Part shown: positions 1 through 8,078 of the stretch, piece after piece
Layout of the letters: each line of letters opens with the position of its first letter
How positions within the stretch are numbered: the first letter of the stretch is position 1
DNA from: Phoronis ovalis
Lineage: Eukaryota; Phoronida; Phoronidae
Direction: 5' to 3'
Assembly: GCA_028565635.1 (NCBI GenBank)
Contig: JAOXYB010043481.1
Location: 1-12,630 of the forward strand
DNA length: 12,630 bases
Made by a program: the position numbers and the translations under genes
Notes under the pieces: generated by a model
Databases searched by the model: none
Told to the model about the DNA's origin: nothing
Seen by the model: the letters and a program-made list of their open reading frames with translations, nothing else

Positions 1-337
1 TCTTTGCTAAAATGCTTTGGATATTGATGGTTATGATTTTCAGGTTATTTTTCTTGAACAAGGTCTGTCTGTTGGATGTCTTAGCTGGGTCTGGTGATGA
101 TGTAAATTGAGGTGGACCGATGTTGTCAGTAGCATCGTCAGCAGTAACTTTGCTCGAGTCGGATGACAATAACTCAAAACTATTGTTGTCTGGCAAGATC
201 AGACTTCCGAAGAGTGATGTTGAAAAGTTTGGGATGCCACACTGGCAACAAATCCATGATGCATCAGTTGTGGATAGGGCCTTGAAGACTGGTGATGATA
301 TTGCTACACAGTCCTTATGATACCAAATACTACGTTA
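1..337 (-). mobile_element. Non-LTR retrotransposon fragment (CR1/L2-like), zinc finger plus start of endonuclease; continues off the left edge
   Basis: On the minus strand one frame is open from just after a TAA at 337-335 down to base 1. Reading along it, I see WYHKDC, then about 19 residues later WICCQCGIPNFSTSLF, then a Ser/Asp-rich linker, then LKIITINIQSILAK at the left edge. The His-Cys and Cys-Cys-Cys residues look like the second half of a PHD/RING-type finger. The last segment looks like the first beta strand of the apurinic-like endonuclease found in CR1/L2-type elements (usually LK-ITINxQSI). This arrangement is known from ORFs of non-LTR elements in many invertebrate genomes. The first Cys pairs of the finger are missing and a stop lies directly upstream, so the copy is broken or 5' truncated here. 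The plus-strand ORF at 120-320 is its shadow. Subfamily assignment is inference. Confidence 0.72.
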
Positions 338-339
338 TG

Positions 340-400
340 TAACAACTCGCTCCACGAGGGGCAGCTCCGCTGCCGCTCTCGAGCTCGCTATCATATGTTC
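340..400. repeat. Short GC-rich block with a 15 bp interrupted palindrome
   Basis: This block is far richer in G+C than its surroundings. It holds an interrupted palindrome, GGCAGC-TCC-GCTGCC, at 360-374, followed by CTCGAGCTCG. It abuts the upstream end of the retrotransposon fragment, so it could be part of that element, part of the AATF-like intron, or a separate small insertion. No coding function is seen. Confidence 0.3.
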
Positions 401-587
401 CTGCAACAGCAACGTTAATCAGATACGCGATGTCATTAAGTGATTACCACGGGCACAGGCACAGAAACGTTGAGAGAAAGGTTAAGTACGAACACGTGTC
501 AAGCATCATACAAGTATCTCAGCACGCCTTGAGGTTTCACCTGTTTCATATTACAGAAAAGGTTTTTATGTAATCTTTTCAACAAAC

Positions 588-669
588 CTTCGTCTTCATC
601 GTCCTCAGGATCTTGGAATATCGGGGTCGGATTTGTAAGGAATGAGATTTGCTCTTTCAACGAAGCCAT
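588..669 (-). CDS. AATF: Probable first coding exon of an AATF/Che-1 (BFR2) homologue
   Basis: The ATG at 669-667 has a good start context (A at -3, G at +4). The 27 codons that follow give MASLKEQISFLTNPTPIFQD followed by PEDDEDE, then a donor (AAG|GTTTGT) at 587-586 in phase 1. The pattern of a short helix, Leu-x-Asn-Pro-x-Pro, and then Asp-Pro-Glu-Asp-Asp with more acids resembles the extreme N-terminus of animal AATF proteins, which is followed by a lysine/aspartate segment in the next exon. AATF is a nucleolar protein of small-subunit ribosome processing and also a transcription cofactor. Reading through the donor gives 56 codons and a TGA at 501-499, so splicing is expected. Later exons must lie left of the window, and the retrotransposon fragment at 1-337 would be in intron 1. 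The gene is head to head with the syntaxin gene. The identity rests on 27 residues only. Confidence 0.5.
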
Positions 670-1412
670 TTTGAGAGACTAATATTTGCGTCTTCAGAAA
701 TAGAAGAGTAACAAGCGTGGAAAGGTCTATTCTTCTTAGGGGGAGTAAAGATTCAGTTCACACTTCAAGCCAGTAGAAATTTATTGCACTATATGTTCCA
801 AGAAAAAAAATATATTTGAAATGCTTTCTAGGGTTCTATGCTAAAACAATTGTTTAACTTTACTTTTAGATTTTTCTTAGTAATTGATTATATAACTCAA
901 CAGCCTACCTAGAATGGTGTAACGATCATGTGATTCATTGAAGAGTAACCGACTACATTGGTTGGAGTATGTTCTGAAATTAAAGTTATATTCTGCAACA
1001 ATCATGCACTCCGTGACGCTCTAGGTAATCTAAAATTGTGGAATACAATGATGTTTGATCCCCGACGGGCTTGTAAAAGCACTGTGCTAGCAAATTGTTA
1101 TGTAAATGTTCAAACACTGTAATTTTGAAAGTATTATAACCGGAAATCACCTTGACTCTTGAGTCTCCTCAACTCAATGACACAAATAATCTTTTTTTCA
1201 TGGCATATTTGGTGACCCATGTTTTGTTTTGGTCATTTATGTTTTCCCGTTTGGATCAGGTTTTCCCGAAATGTATATTTTTATTTCCTTCGTATTTTTA
1301 GAAATATTGAAACTAAACATTGGCATGAGTTGAAGAACAATCCAGCCATGAGTATATACTTGTAGATATTACTATATTGATAATAACAGCTTTAATTTTC
1401 ATTTTTCATTAG
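670..1412. promoter_or_regulatory. Divergent intergenic region between the AATF-like and syntaxin genes
   Basis: Two genes start outward from this stretch, so promoters for both should lie here, possibly a shared one. No TATA box, TCTCGCGAGA palindrome or other strong core element is evident. A syntaxin 5' untranslated exon is expected, because an acceptor-like tract (TTTTCATTTTTCATTAG) ends at 1412 just ahead of the first coding exon. I cannot fix its donor: candidates such as GGA|GTATGT near 967 and CTCTAG|GTAATC near 1024 are both weak. The rest is AT-rich sequence with no coding signal. Confidence 0.35.
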
Positions 1413-1449
1413 TTCTAGATATTTGGTTAAGTCAAGTAAGAAACAGAAA

Positions 1450-4400
1450 ATGTCTCGCAAAGGAGAATTTGGTAGCAGCCATAGCGGTAGTTATGGGACA
1501 CCTTCATACAGTAACGTAATAGGCTCTCGGCAACCAGTAAGGCCATATTATGATGATGAACCCTCAGCAGGATATCAATCCACAACATATGGAAATTTCC
1601 AACAGCTAGTTGAAAAAGTCAGCAGTGATATATTTACTGTTACAAATAATGGTATGTGCCGTGAACCCGGGGGGTACTCAAGGTTTCTTGATTACGGGGA
1701 TGCGCCACCGAACCCAATCCAAAATTTTAGCTTGTGGGGGTAGCAAACCCAATCCAAATTTTTTGAAATTTTAGGGTAGTAATCCAAATTTTGTGAAATA
1801 TCAGGGTAGCAATCAAAATTTTAAAATATTTGAGTATAGCAATCCATTTTTACGCAAATTGACTGATACAAACCAAATTCTAAAATTTATTTCTGGAATT
1901 ATGGATACAAACCGAAAATTAATCCAAATTATTTGCTGTAAGCAGTGGGAAGCAATCCAAATTTTTGAATATCGTTACGGTAGCAATCCAAAAAAAATAC
2001 AGTAAAAAGTAAACAATCCAAATCCAAAATTTTCAACTCCGCTGCACACCCCCACCAAAAAATAACCTGAGTACAACCCGGGCCGTGAACAATGTTTGTT
2101 CATTTACCAAGCATGTTTGCTATGAAAAGTTCATCATATAAACACAATGTTTTTTGTGAGATAGAGAGTGCCGTATTGTTGAGACTCAAATCATTTTTGT
2201 TGCGAAAAGGTAGTCCAACTTTAAGTACTAATAAAAATAAAAACATTTACTCAGAAAAATGAACATTACAAAATTGATATAAAAGTTCAGTGTACAAATT
2301 CATAGTCTAGATAAAAAACGTCTAGAGAAGTCACTTGACCTACCATGTGATGGCCTCCTGACCTTTAGGTATATTTAATTTTCTAGAAACTCCTAATCAC
2401 AAATCATTAATTATAGTCTATGCCTAAAATAACTCTATATAGGTCTTGAAGTAGGTGTACAGGTTAAATAATTAATAAAGTTTCAGTGCTAATTAATATT
2501 ATGCAGTGTACAGTTTTACTTAATTTTACCTAGTTAAAAGGTAGATAAACTTTTTATTCAAACCATTATTCAACGTTATATTTCAGAATACCAGGGAAAT
2601 GCTTTATTAAGTAGTACAGTTTACTCTAAAAATTATGTATTCTTTCTGTAGCGAGTGCATTAGAAAGAGCATCAAAGCAGATAGGAACAGATAAAGACAG
2701 CCAGGAGCTACGATCAAAAATGTAAGTTATTATGTCTTATAAGTTTTACTGGAAGATCGTCAGTGATTATTACCAGCGACTCTTGTTGGTTATTTCTATA
2801 ATTTTTTGCTGTTTTTAATGTAAAATTTTTAATATGTGAAGGTCTTCAATTGTAACTGTTGGTATGTCATTCATCAAAGTCAGCGATACACTGCCTGTGG
2901 AATCCATATACTTACTTTCCACATCCACTCAACCCCAGCCTGTGAAAAACTTAAAATTCTGCAACAATTTTTCTGCATACTTTATAACAGAAGTAGCAAA
3001 TTCTGCAGCAGAAATAACCAAGTTCAGCAACAAATATATAGGCGATGTTTTGAAGTTTTGAACAGAAAATGAAGTTCTAGATCAAAATCATTCATGTAAT
3101 CAACAATTAAACTCACCATTTTATTGGTGCTGTTTACTTACTGTTTAATTAAAAACATAATGAGCATGTCTGAGAAGTATTCATAGTTGTCTTAGAACTG
3201 CCACATTAAACAGTTGTGATGCTGTGGTGAGTTAAATTGTTATTTAAAAATTATTTGTTTTCCATGGGATTTTGTCTTGGGCACGATATTACGGAATATC
3301 ACAGGGACTGTCAAGTTTGTCTCACTTCATCTTTATTAGTATTAGTCACTTCCCTGACATTGATAACACCAGCAGAGGTTTGATCTCGTCTAATTGTGTC
3401 TGATTGTACTTGTAGCTTTTCTAGCAGAAGTACAGTGCAGCTGATGTGGTTGACTGGTTGCCGAAAATGATTAATTTGTCTTTTGTGATCAGGAATAAGA
3501 TCTTCACAGCTTTATGTCCTGGGGTGCACTGCCATCTAAAGTAGTTATACATATGTGCCGCCCTATGGGATATGGTTTTTCAAGTTCCTTGCAAGAGTGG
3601 GGGATATATTCCAGTCCTGGACGCTCGCAATGGAGTATATTTTTAGCTCACTGCTAACACCGAGTCCCAAAAATCTAATCTGCTTACATTGGGGTTTCGA
3701 GATTAGCATGTTTACTTATAAAGGGGTATGTTTTTAGCCATCGGTGTTACTAAAGGGGTATGTTTTTAGCCATCTTTTCGGACTACAGGGTATGTTTCTT
3801 GCCATAGCTGGCTTGCAACTGGTATAGGGTTTTGAGACCTGTACCATAAATTGGCCAAGTTCCCCCCCCCCCCAGGCTTTATGTCACTGTTTTCCTCTTT
3901 CAGTTTTACTTGACATGAGTCAAATTGTTGACTAAATCATTGATTTCATTTTTGTGGATATTGCCTGAATGCAAATTTATTATGGAGATCATTAAAAATG
4001 TAATTTGTTTTTATTAATTTTAGTCACAGTACACAACAGCAAACAAATGGAGTGATAGCTGAAACCGCTCAGAATTTTCACCGTTTGATGAAACTGGCTA
4101 GCTCAGAAAAAGAAAAGAAACTAACTGTAAACAGATTAAAATCACAGTTTGAAGAGACATTACAAAGATATAATACCTTACAAAAAGTGAGTGTAGGGTA
4201 CATACGTGACAATGTGTCTTTGTCAACACTGAAGTATTAATTTACTGCAAGCAGTGGTGGTCTTTTTTTGTTTCATGCATGTATACAGTTTTTAGTAAAA
4301 TATTGGCATTTGTCTTGTTATAACAAAATAACAAAGTTGTGTGTAATCTTTAATTGTAGAAAAAAACATTATATTGTATTAAACCCTTTTTTTCAGAAAG

Positions 4401-6679
4401 CAGCAGAAAAAGCCAAATCTGCAGCACTCTTGCCAAAATCAGCTACTGGGCACTTGGAAACAGGCTGGAAGGTATGCATGCTTAGTGTGGATAGTATTTT
4501 GTTTTCACATTATTACTTTCAGACTAATACTTTGCCACAGTGTTGGCTTGGATATTTACACCGTTTTAGTATGTTAAGTTAGTATCTAATTGTGTTCTGT
4601 ACTGGCGATATTAAAAATATTCAATGAATTATAAGTTAAGTTCAATTTATATTTAGTTTCTTGAAGGTCTGAAAATGATAAGATCTAAAGTCCCTAGTAC
4701 TCTAACGGAAAACATTTCATTACTACTTCCTGTATGCAACTAAAGAGATATTAAGTGGGGGATATAAACAATTTTCATAACAGAATGTAGCTTTCAGAAG
4801 ACAATGTCTGAGCTCTTTAGTGGATAAGTTCATTCACTCGTCCTAGTCATTCCCAATAGAACTCATGTCAACAACAACCTTTCTCCATCTCACTCTATTT
4901 TGGGCAGCTTTACCGATGATGTTCCAATTGTAGTTATTGCAAGGAATTTCTACTTCCAAAGGTGCATCTCCAGCTGATCCTCGGCCATCCTGGGCAACCG
5001 TATTGGTTCCTTGGATTTCCATTTGAGACCACTTCTGGTAAATAAATGTTAAATTAACTTATTCCTCTTTAGGATGATGCAAGCCCTTGGTCAGATGCCG
5101 AGTATGAGAAGGAAAGAGAGGATAAAAGGCAACTGTTACAACAACAGCAACAAGTAATAGAAGATGATTTGGCTCAGATTGAAGAGAGAGAGGAGCGCAT
5201 TCGGGAGTTAGAGGTAAGTATTAGCTACATGCTGGGAGCAATTGCGTTCTCGATCAATAGCTTTATCACGTGCATGCAAGTTGTCCATTACTTAGAAATG
5301 ATTGGCAAGTACTTTAATTCTATTTTTGTAAAATAATATGCATTTTATTATTATTAAATAACTTTTTGTAAATTTTTGTTCTATGATTATATTTCATTAA
5401 CTTAACTGGAAGGAATTTTTAAAACAATGAATTTACTAGGCAGATTGATGTACAAGTGATAGGTAAAAGAGATATTGGATTGGATATTGTATTTAAAACA
5501 TGTATTCATACAGAATTGTCTTTGACAGAAATACATATTAATATGTTTGCTAAAATGCAAAAAATATATTTTTTAACAATAATTAATAACGTTGTGTAAA
5601 ACATTTATTTTTAGGCTGACATTTTAGACATCAATGAAATATTTAGAGACTTGGGTACAATGGTTTATGAGCAGAAAGATATGATAGGTACGAGAATATA
5701 ACTTCTTATAAGAGCATTTGGAATAATTCAAAGCAACATTTACATAAAAATGATATTAAATAATATGCTTAAGAAATTATTATTCTAAATAATGCTGTAC
5801 TGAAGGAAAAATACTTAAACTATTTAACTTGTATCAGTGTAAATAATAACTGAAAATAAATGTAATTTAGTCAAATCTGAATGTTACATTATAATTAAAT
5901 TATGTTCTAATGCTCACAATCACTTAACTTGAAAAACCGTGTTGCATGGAAAAGTCTCTTTTTAAGGTGCAACTTATATAATTTAGAAAATAATGTTATT
6001 ACTAAACTCCCAATTTAATTTTGTAGCTTGTTCTATCTAGTATATAATGTCATCTTTTCATTGCAGATAACATAGAAGACAATGTAGTAAGAGCATCTGA
6101 CCAAGTTGAGGCTGGTACAACTCAACTTCAAAAAGCATCCGGATATCAGGTACACCTAAAAGTTTTATTCAGTTTTTAAATTTACTATCTTGCTCATGCT
6201 GAACCTGTTCTGGAAGTGCTTATAGTGCCTTTATGGCATTGCTTTGCTGCAGTACACAGTTGTGATGCTGCAATGAGATATATTATAGGTAACATTAGAT
6301 AAAGGATTTAGTTCCCATCAAGGAATTACAGAATACCAGGGGCATTTGGCATGTGGTATTCGATAACCTGCAGAGTTGCAATATACATGTACATGGTCAT
6401 GAAATGCTCTCCGAGATTTATAGGACCATGTTTAAGTTTTGTTGTTTGTGGCAACAATGTTTAACAAAATGTGCTCAACTTGACTATAAGAATATATTAA
6501 TTTAAAGGTATAATATTACACAAAACTCGTGCATTATATAGTATTGCCGTATGCACTGTTTAAACAAAGCAATCCTTTTTCAGAAATCTGCTAGGAAGAA
6601 GATGTGTATTCTGTTAATTATTCTGCTGGTAGTGGGTGGAGTCTTAGCACTTATCATAACATTAAGCATCAAGAAATAA
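1450..6679 (+). CDS. STX7: Syntaxin-7/12-type Qa-SNARE, eight coding exons, 300 aa
   Basis: Coding exons: 1450-1651, 2652-2721, 4024-4186, 4397-4471, 5073-5213, 5615-5687, 6067-6149 and 6584-6679. All borders are GT/AG and all phases join (903 nt, 300 residues). The ATG at 1450 is the first Met and has A at -3. Residues 1-48 are a Ser/Gly/Tyr-rich leader, longer than the roughly ten residues of vertebrate syntaxin-7. Residues 49-145 form the Habc helices, with GTDKDSQELR matching the family's GT-QDS-ELR. A linker with Trp169 and Trp176 follows. The Qa-SNARE motif runs about 209-269, includes RELEADILDINEIFRDLG, and has zero-layer Gln237 in YEQKD. A single C-terminal membrane anchor spans 276-298 and ends in Lys-Lys. 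The protein should be tail-anchored in endosomes/lysosomes, pairing with Qb-, Qc- and R-SNAREs for endosomal fusion. Syntaxin-12/13 is the other vertebrate relative; the window does not separate the two. All key residues are present, so the gene looks functional. Confidence 0.95.
1658..2090. mobile_element. Non-autonomous DNA transposon (MITE-like) with 9 bp target duplication
   Basis: The element proper is 1667-2081 (415 bp). GCCGTGAAC flanks it perfectly at 1658-1666 and 2082-2090. The ends are inverted: the left reads CCGGGGGGTACTCAAGG, and the right, read inward on the other strand, CCGGGTTGTACTCAGG. The interior is a decayed tandem array of about 30 bp units, each beginning near GGTAGCAATCCAAATTTT, from about 1735 to 2015. 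No transposase is encoded; the open frames crossing it (to 1743 and 1793-2005) arise from the repeat period, which is a multiple of three. A 9 bp duplication fits Mutator-like elements best, though that family call is inference. It sits only six bases inside the intron after the syntaxin exon ending at 1651, leaving the GTATGT donor intact. Confidence 0.8.
1735..2015. repeat. Degenerate 30 bp tandem repeat inside the first element
   Basis: Units start at GTAGCAA or a variant and run through ATCCAAATTTT. Several successive units are exactly 30 bp apart (for example those starting near 1776, 1806 and 1836, and again near 1949 and 1979), while two in the middle are expanded to about 39 and 45 bp. 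The unit consensus on the opposite strand is close to TTTGGATTGCTACC. Confidence 0.65.
2722..3508. other. Syntaxin intron sequence with no gene
   Basis: AT-rich intronic DNA. Two open frames at 2836-3072 and 2864-3061 overlap each other, lack splice support and show no family motif, so they are taken as chance. A stretch at 3210-3310 shares two short blocks with 6256-6345 (see that repeat). Confidence 0.6.
3210..3310 (+). repeat. Diverged dispersed repeat, copy 1
   Basis: ACAGTTGTGATGCTG followed by a variable pair and TGAG at 3210-3231 recurs at 6256-6277. TTACGGAATATCACAGGG at 3289-3306 resembles TTACAGAATACCAGGGG at 6326-6342. The spacing is similar (about 79 against 70 bp). This suggests two old copies of one short interspersed element; ends and class are not visible. 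Confidence 0.35.
3509..3885. mobile_element. Second MITE-like element with 10 bp target duplication
   Basis: The element proper is 3519-3875 (357 bp), flanked by a perfect GCTTTATGTC at 3509-3518 and 3876-3885. The left end is CTGGGGTGCACT. The right end on the other strand is CTGG, more G and then AACTT, made of a run of 12 C on the plus strand at 3862-3873. The interior has tandem units of about 32-36 bp beginning with GGGTATGTTTTTAGCCATC; the clearest copies start near 3723, 3755 and 3788, with older ones to the left. There is no transposase. The ATGTGCCGCC at about 3553 lies at nearly the same distance from the left end as ATGCGCCACC in the element at 1667, which suggests common ancestry. 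It lies in the syntaxin intron 2722-4023. Confidence 0.78.
4843..5040 (-). mobile_element. C-terminal tail of a non-LTR retrotransposon ORF2 (remnant)
   Basis: The minus-strand frame from about 5040 to a TAG at 4845-4843 is open and ends NYNWNIIGKAAQNRVRWRKV then VVDMSSIGND and stop. A Trp, a short spacer, Ala-x-(Asn/Asp)-Arg-x-x-Trp-(Arg)-x-x-Val and then the stop is the usual ending of reverse-transcriptase polyproteins of several non-LTR families. No reverse transcriptase catalytic motif lies upstream, so only the tail was kept, as expected of 5' truncation. It lies in the intron 4472-5072, within about 30 bp of the acceptor of the syntaxin exon at 5073. The family is not assigned. Confidence 0.5.
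5214..6583. other. Introns around the SNARE-motif exons
   Basis: Apart from the exons 5615-5687 and 6067-6149 and the repeat at 6256-6345, this is strongly AT-rich intronic DNA. Nothing else recognisable is seen. Confidence 0.6.
6256..6345 (+). repeat. Diverged dispersed repeat, copy 2
   Basis: Second copy of the repeat at 3210-3310, in the last syntaxin intron. The 15-base match ACAGTTGTGATGCTG is exact. GAATACCAGGG also occurs at about 2586, hinting at a third, shorter remnant. No target duplication or promoter boxes are seen. Confidence 0.35.
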
Positions 6680-7120
6680 AACACTGCTGTATCTCAATTT
6701 CATGTTGCTATCAGTAATAGTGATTGACTATGGAAAAATGTTTATGATTCTAATGAGAGATTTTCAGAACACTGCTTTCTCCATTTGGATGTGCCATGTA
6801 TATTAGATTGCATGCATTTTGACACGATTACTGTCATCTCATGACCCCTATTGGTTTCTGAAAGACTCTCATTAGGAAATTCATAATTCTGTGGCCTCGA
6901 AACTAATGTCCTCAGCCATTTTGATATTTAATAGTACCAGAAAAGTGATCTACTAAGTCAGTGATAGCTGCCAACTGTAACAGTTATTCTTAAACCTCAA
7001 GACTATGTTTATTACATACTTAGTCATCTGTTTACAAGCAGAAAGTTGCCTAAATAAGTAAGCATGTACCTACACTGAAAAAGTAAGTTGCAGGTGAAAT
7101 AAATTCAACTTTTCGAAACA
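6680..7120 (+). other. Probable 3' untranslated region of the syntaxin gene
   Basis: The sequence after the TAA at 6677-6679 runs without a splice signal to AATAAA at 7098-7103. A second signal, AATAAA at 7301-7306, could give a longer transcript. The end is inferred from the first signal. Confidence 0.5.
7098..7103 (+). terminator. Polyadenylation signal AATAAA, syntaxin gene
   Basis: This is a canonical hexamer about 420 bases after the syntaxin stop. A further AATAAA lies at 7301-7306. Confidence 0.5.
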
Positions 7121-7946
7121 AAACAAAGTTGTTGCCTGATTTTATTTTCAATTGCAAAACTTCTTATTTTTTACCTGGTGTTGTAAAGGATCTTTTAAGG
7201 ATTCAGTTTTGTTGAAATCAGACTAAGTATTAACTGAATAGTGACTTTTGTCATTAATTTCTTTAAATTAGGTGTAACTATTTTAATTGATTAACTATAC
7301 AATAAAAAACAGTATCTATATCAATGGTACATGTAAATATATCATTCTAATCCAGAATGTAAATATTTATTAATAAGAGAAATATAATTGTACTGATCAT
7401 TACAATATAATAGACAATATTAAAAAGAGATTTTTTATTCAGAATACTTGCCACACAACAGTGTATACGACATTATAGTAAAAAATTACATTACTAAAAA
7501 CAAGAAAAAAATCTCAAAAATCACAAATTGAACCCACATTTACTGGATTTAACTAATCTCAGGTACAATATTTTTTTTAAAATAAAAAAAAATCATGTAT
7601 GAAACTTGTAGTATCACAGATCAAACATCTAATTATTCGGCTACTAAAAATGCATTTTGATATATTGACAATCATATAAACTGGTGTTAAAAAAAGTGGA
7701 AGACAACAATAGAAAAGTATTATGAACTTGCTTCGTTAACTATTCACCAGAGTACACAGCAGTGTATGTATGCATGGTTTTGGTAAATCAGGATAGCACC
7801 ACATTATAACAAATTGTTTTTTTTTACTAAATCCAGAACATGTGGAATGCATGAGTTTGTAATTGCTCTGAACTTCACAATCCATCAAACAATGTTTAGT
7901 TATCATACTTTGATAACAATAGTAACAGTACAAAAAACTCGAGGTA
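7121..7946. other. Convergent intergenic region
   Basis: AT-rich sequence between the ends of the plus-strand syntaxin gene and the minus-strand gene ending at 8079. The minus-strand ORF at 7736-7984 has no family motif and overlaps that gene's expected 3' end, so it is not called. No element or RNA gene is seen. Confidence 0.5.
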
Positions 7947-7952
7947 TTTATT
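7947..7952 (-). terminator. Polyadenylation signal for the minus-strand gene
   Basis: TTTATT on the plus strand reads AATAAA on the minus strand, 127 bases beyond the stop at 8081-8079. Confidence 0.45.
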
Positions 7953-8078
7953 TTAATAATTATAGTACATATTAATATAACCATGTGTTAATCATTAGGT
8001 CACTGCTAATCGCTGGTAAGCATATACATATAGCCTGGCAATATAAATATTAAATGTTCAGGATGATACCAAATGTAA

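Noticed and set aside
120-320. Plus-strand 66-codon ORF
   Set aside because: It is the antisense of the retrotransposon frame at 1-337, which has recognisable zinc-finger and endonuclease motifs.
360-374. Palindrome as a bacterial-type terminator or tRNA stem
   Set aside because: The window is eukaryotic, there is no T run, and no cloverleaf forms around it.
1652-1743. Extension of the first syntaxin exon to the TAG at 1743
   Set aside because: A consensus donor follows 1651, the next exon joins in phase, and the extension enters the transposon.
1793-2005. 70-codon plus-strand ORF
   Set aside because: It lies wholly inside the 30 bp tandem array of the first element; the open frame is a result of the repeat period.
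2836-3072. Two overlapping intronic ORFs of 78 and 65 codons
   Set aside because: No family motif, no acceptor/donor pair and no fit to the syntaxin reading frame, which joins cleanly from 2721 to 4024.
3555-3737. 60-codon ORF
   Set aside because: It lies inside the second transposon and its tandem units.
3720-3806. Three similar units as a CRISPR-like array
   Set aside because: The units are head-to-tail with short variable joins, part of a flanked transposon in an animal intron.
7736-7984. 82-codon minus-strand ORF
   Set aside because: AT-rich, with no motif, and in the convergent intergenic region overlapping a predicted polyadenylation signal.
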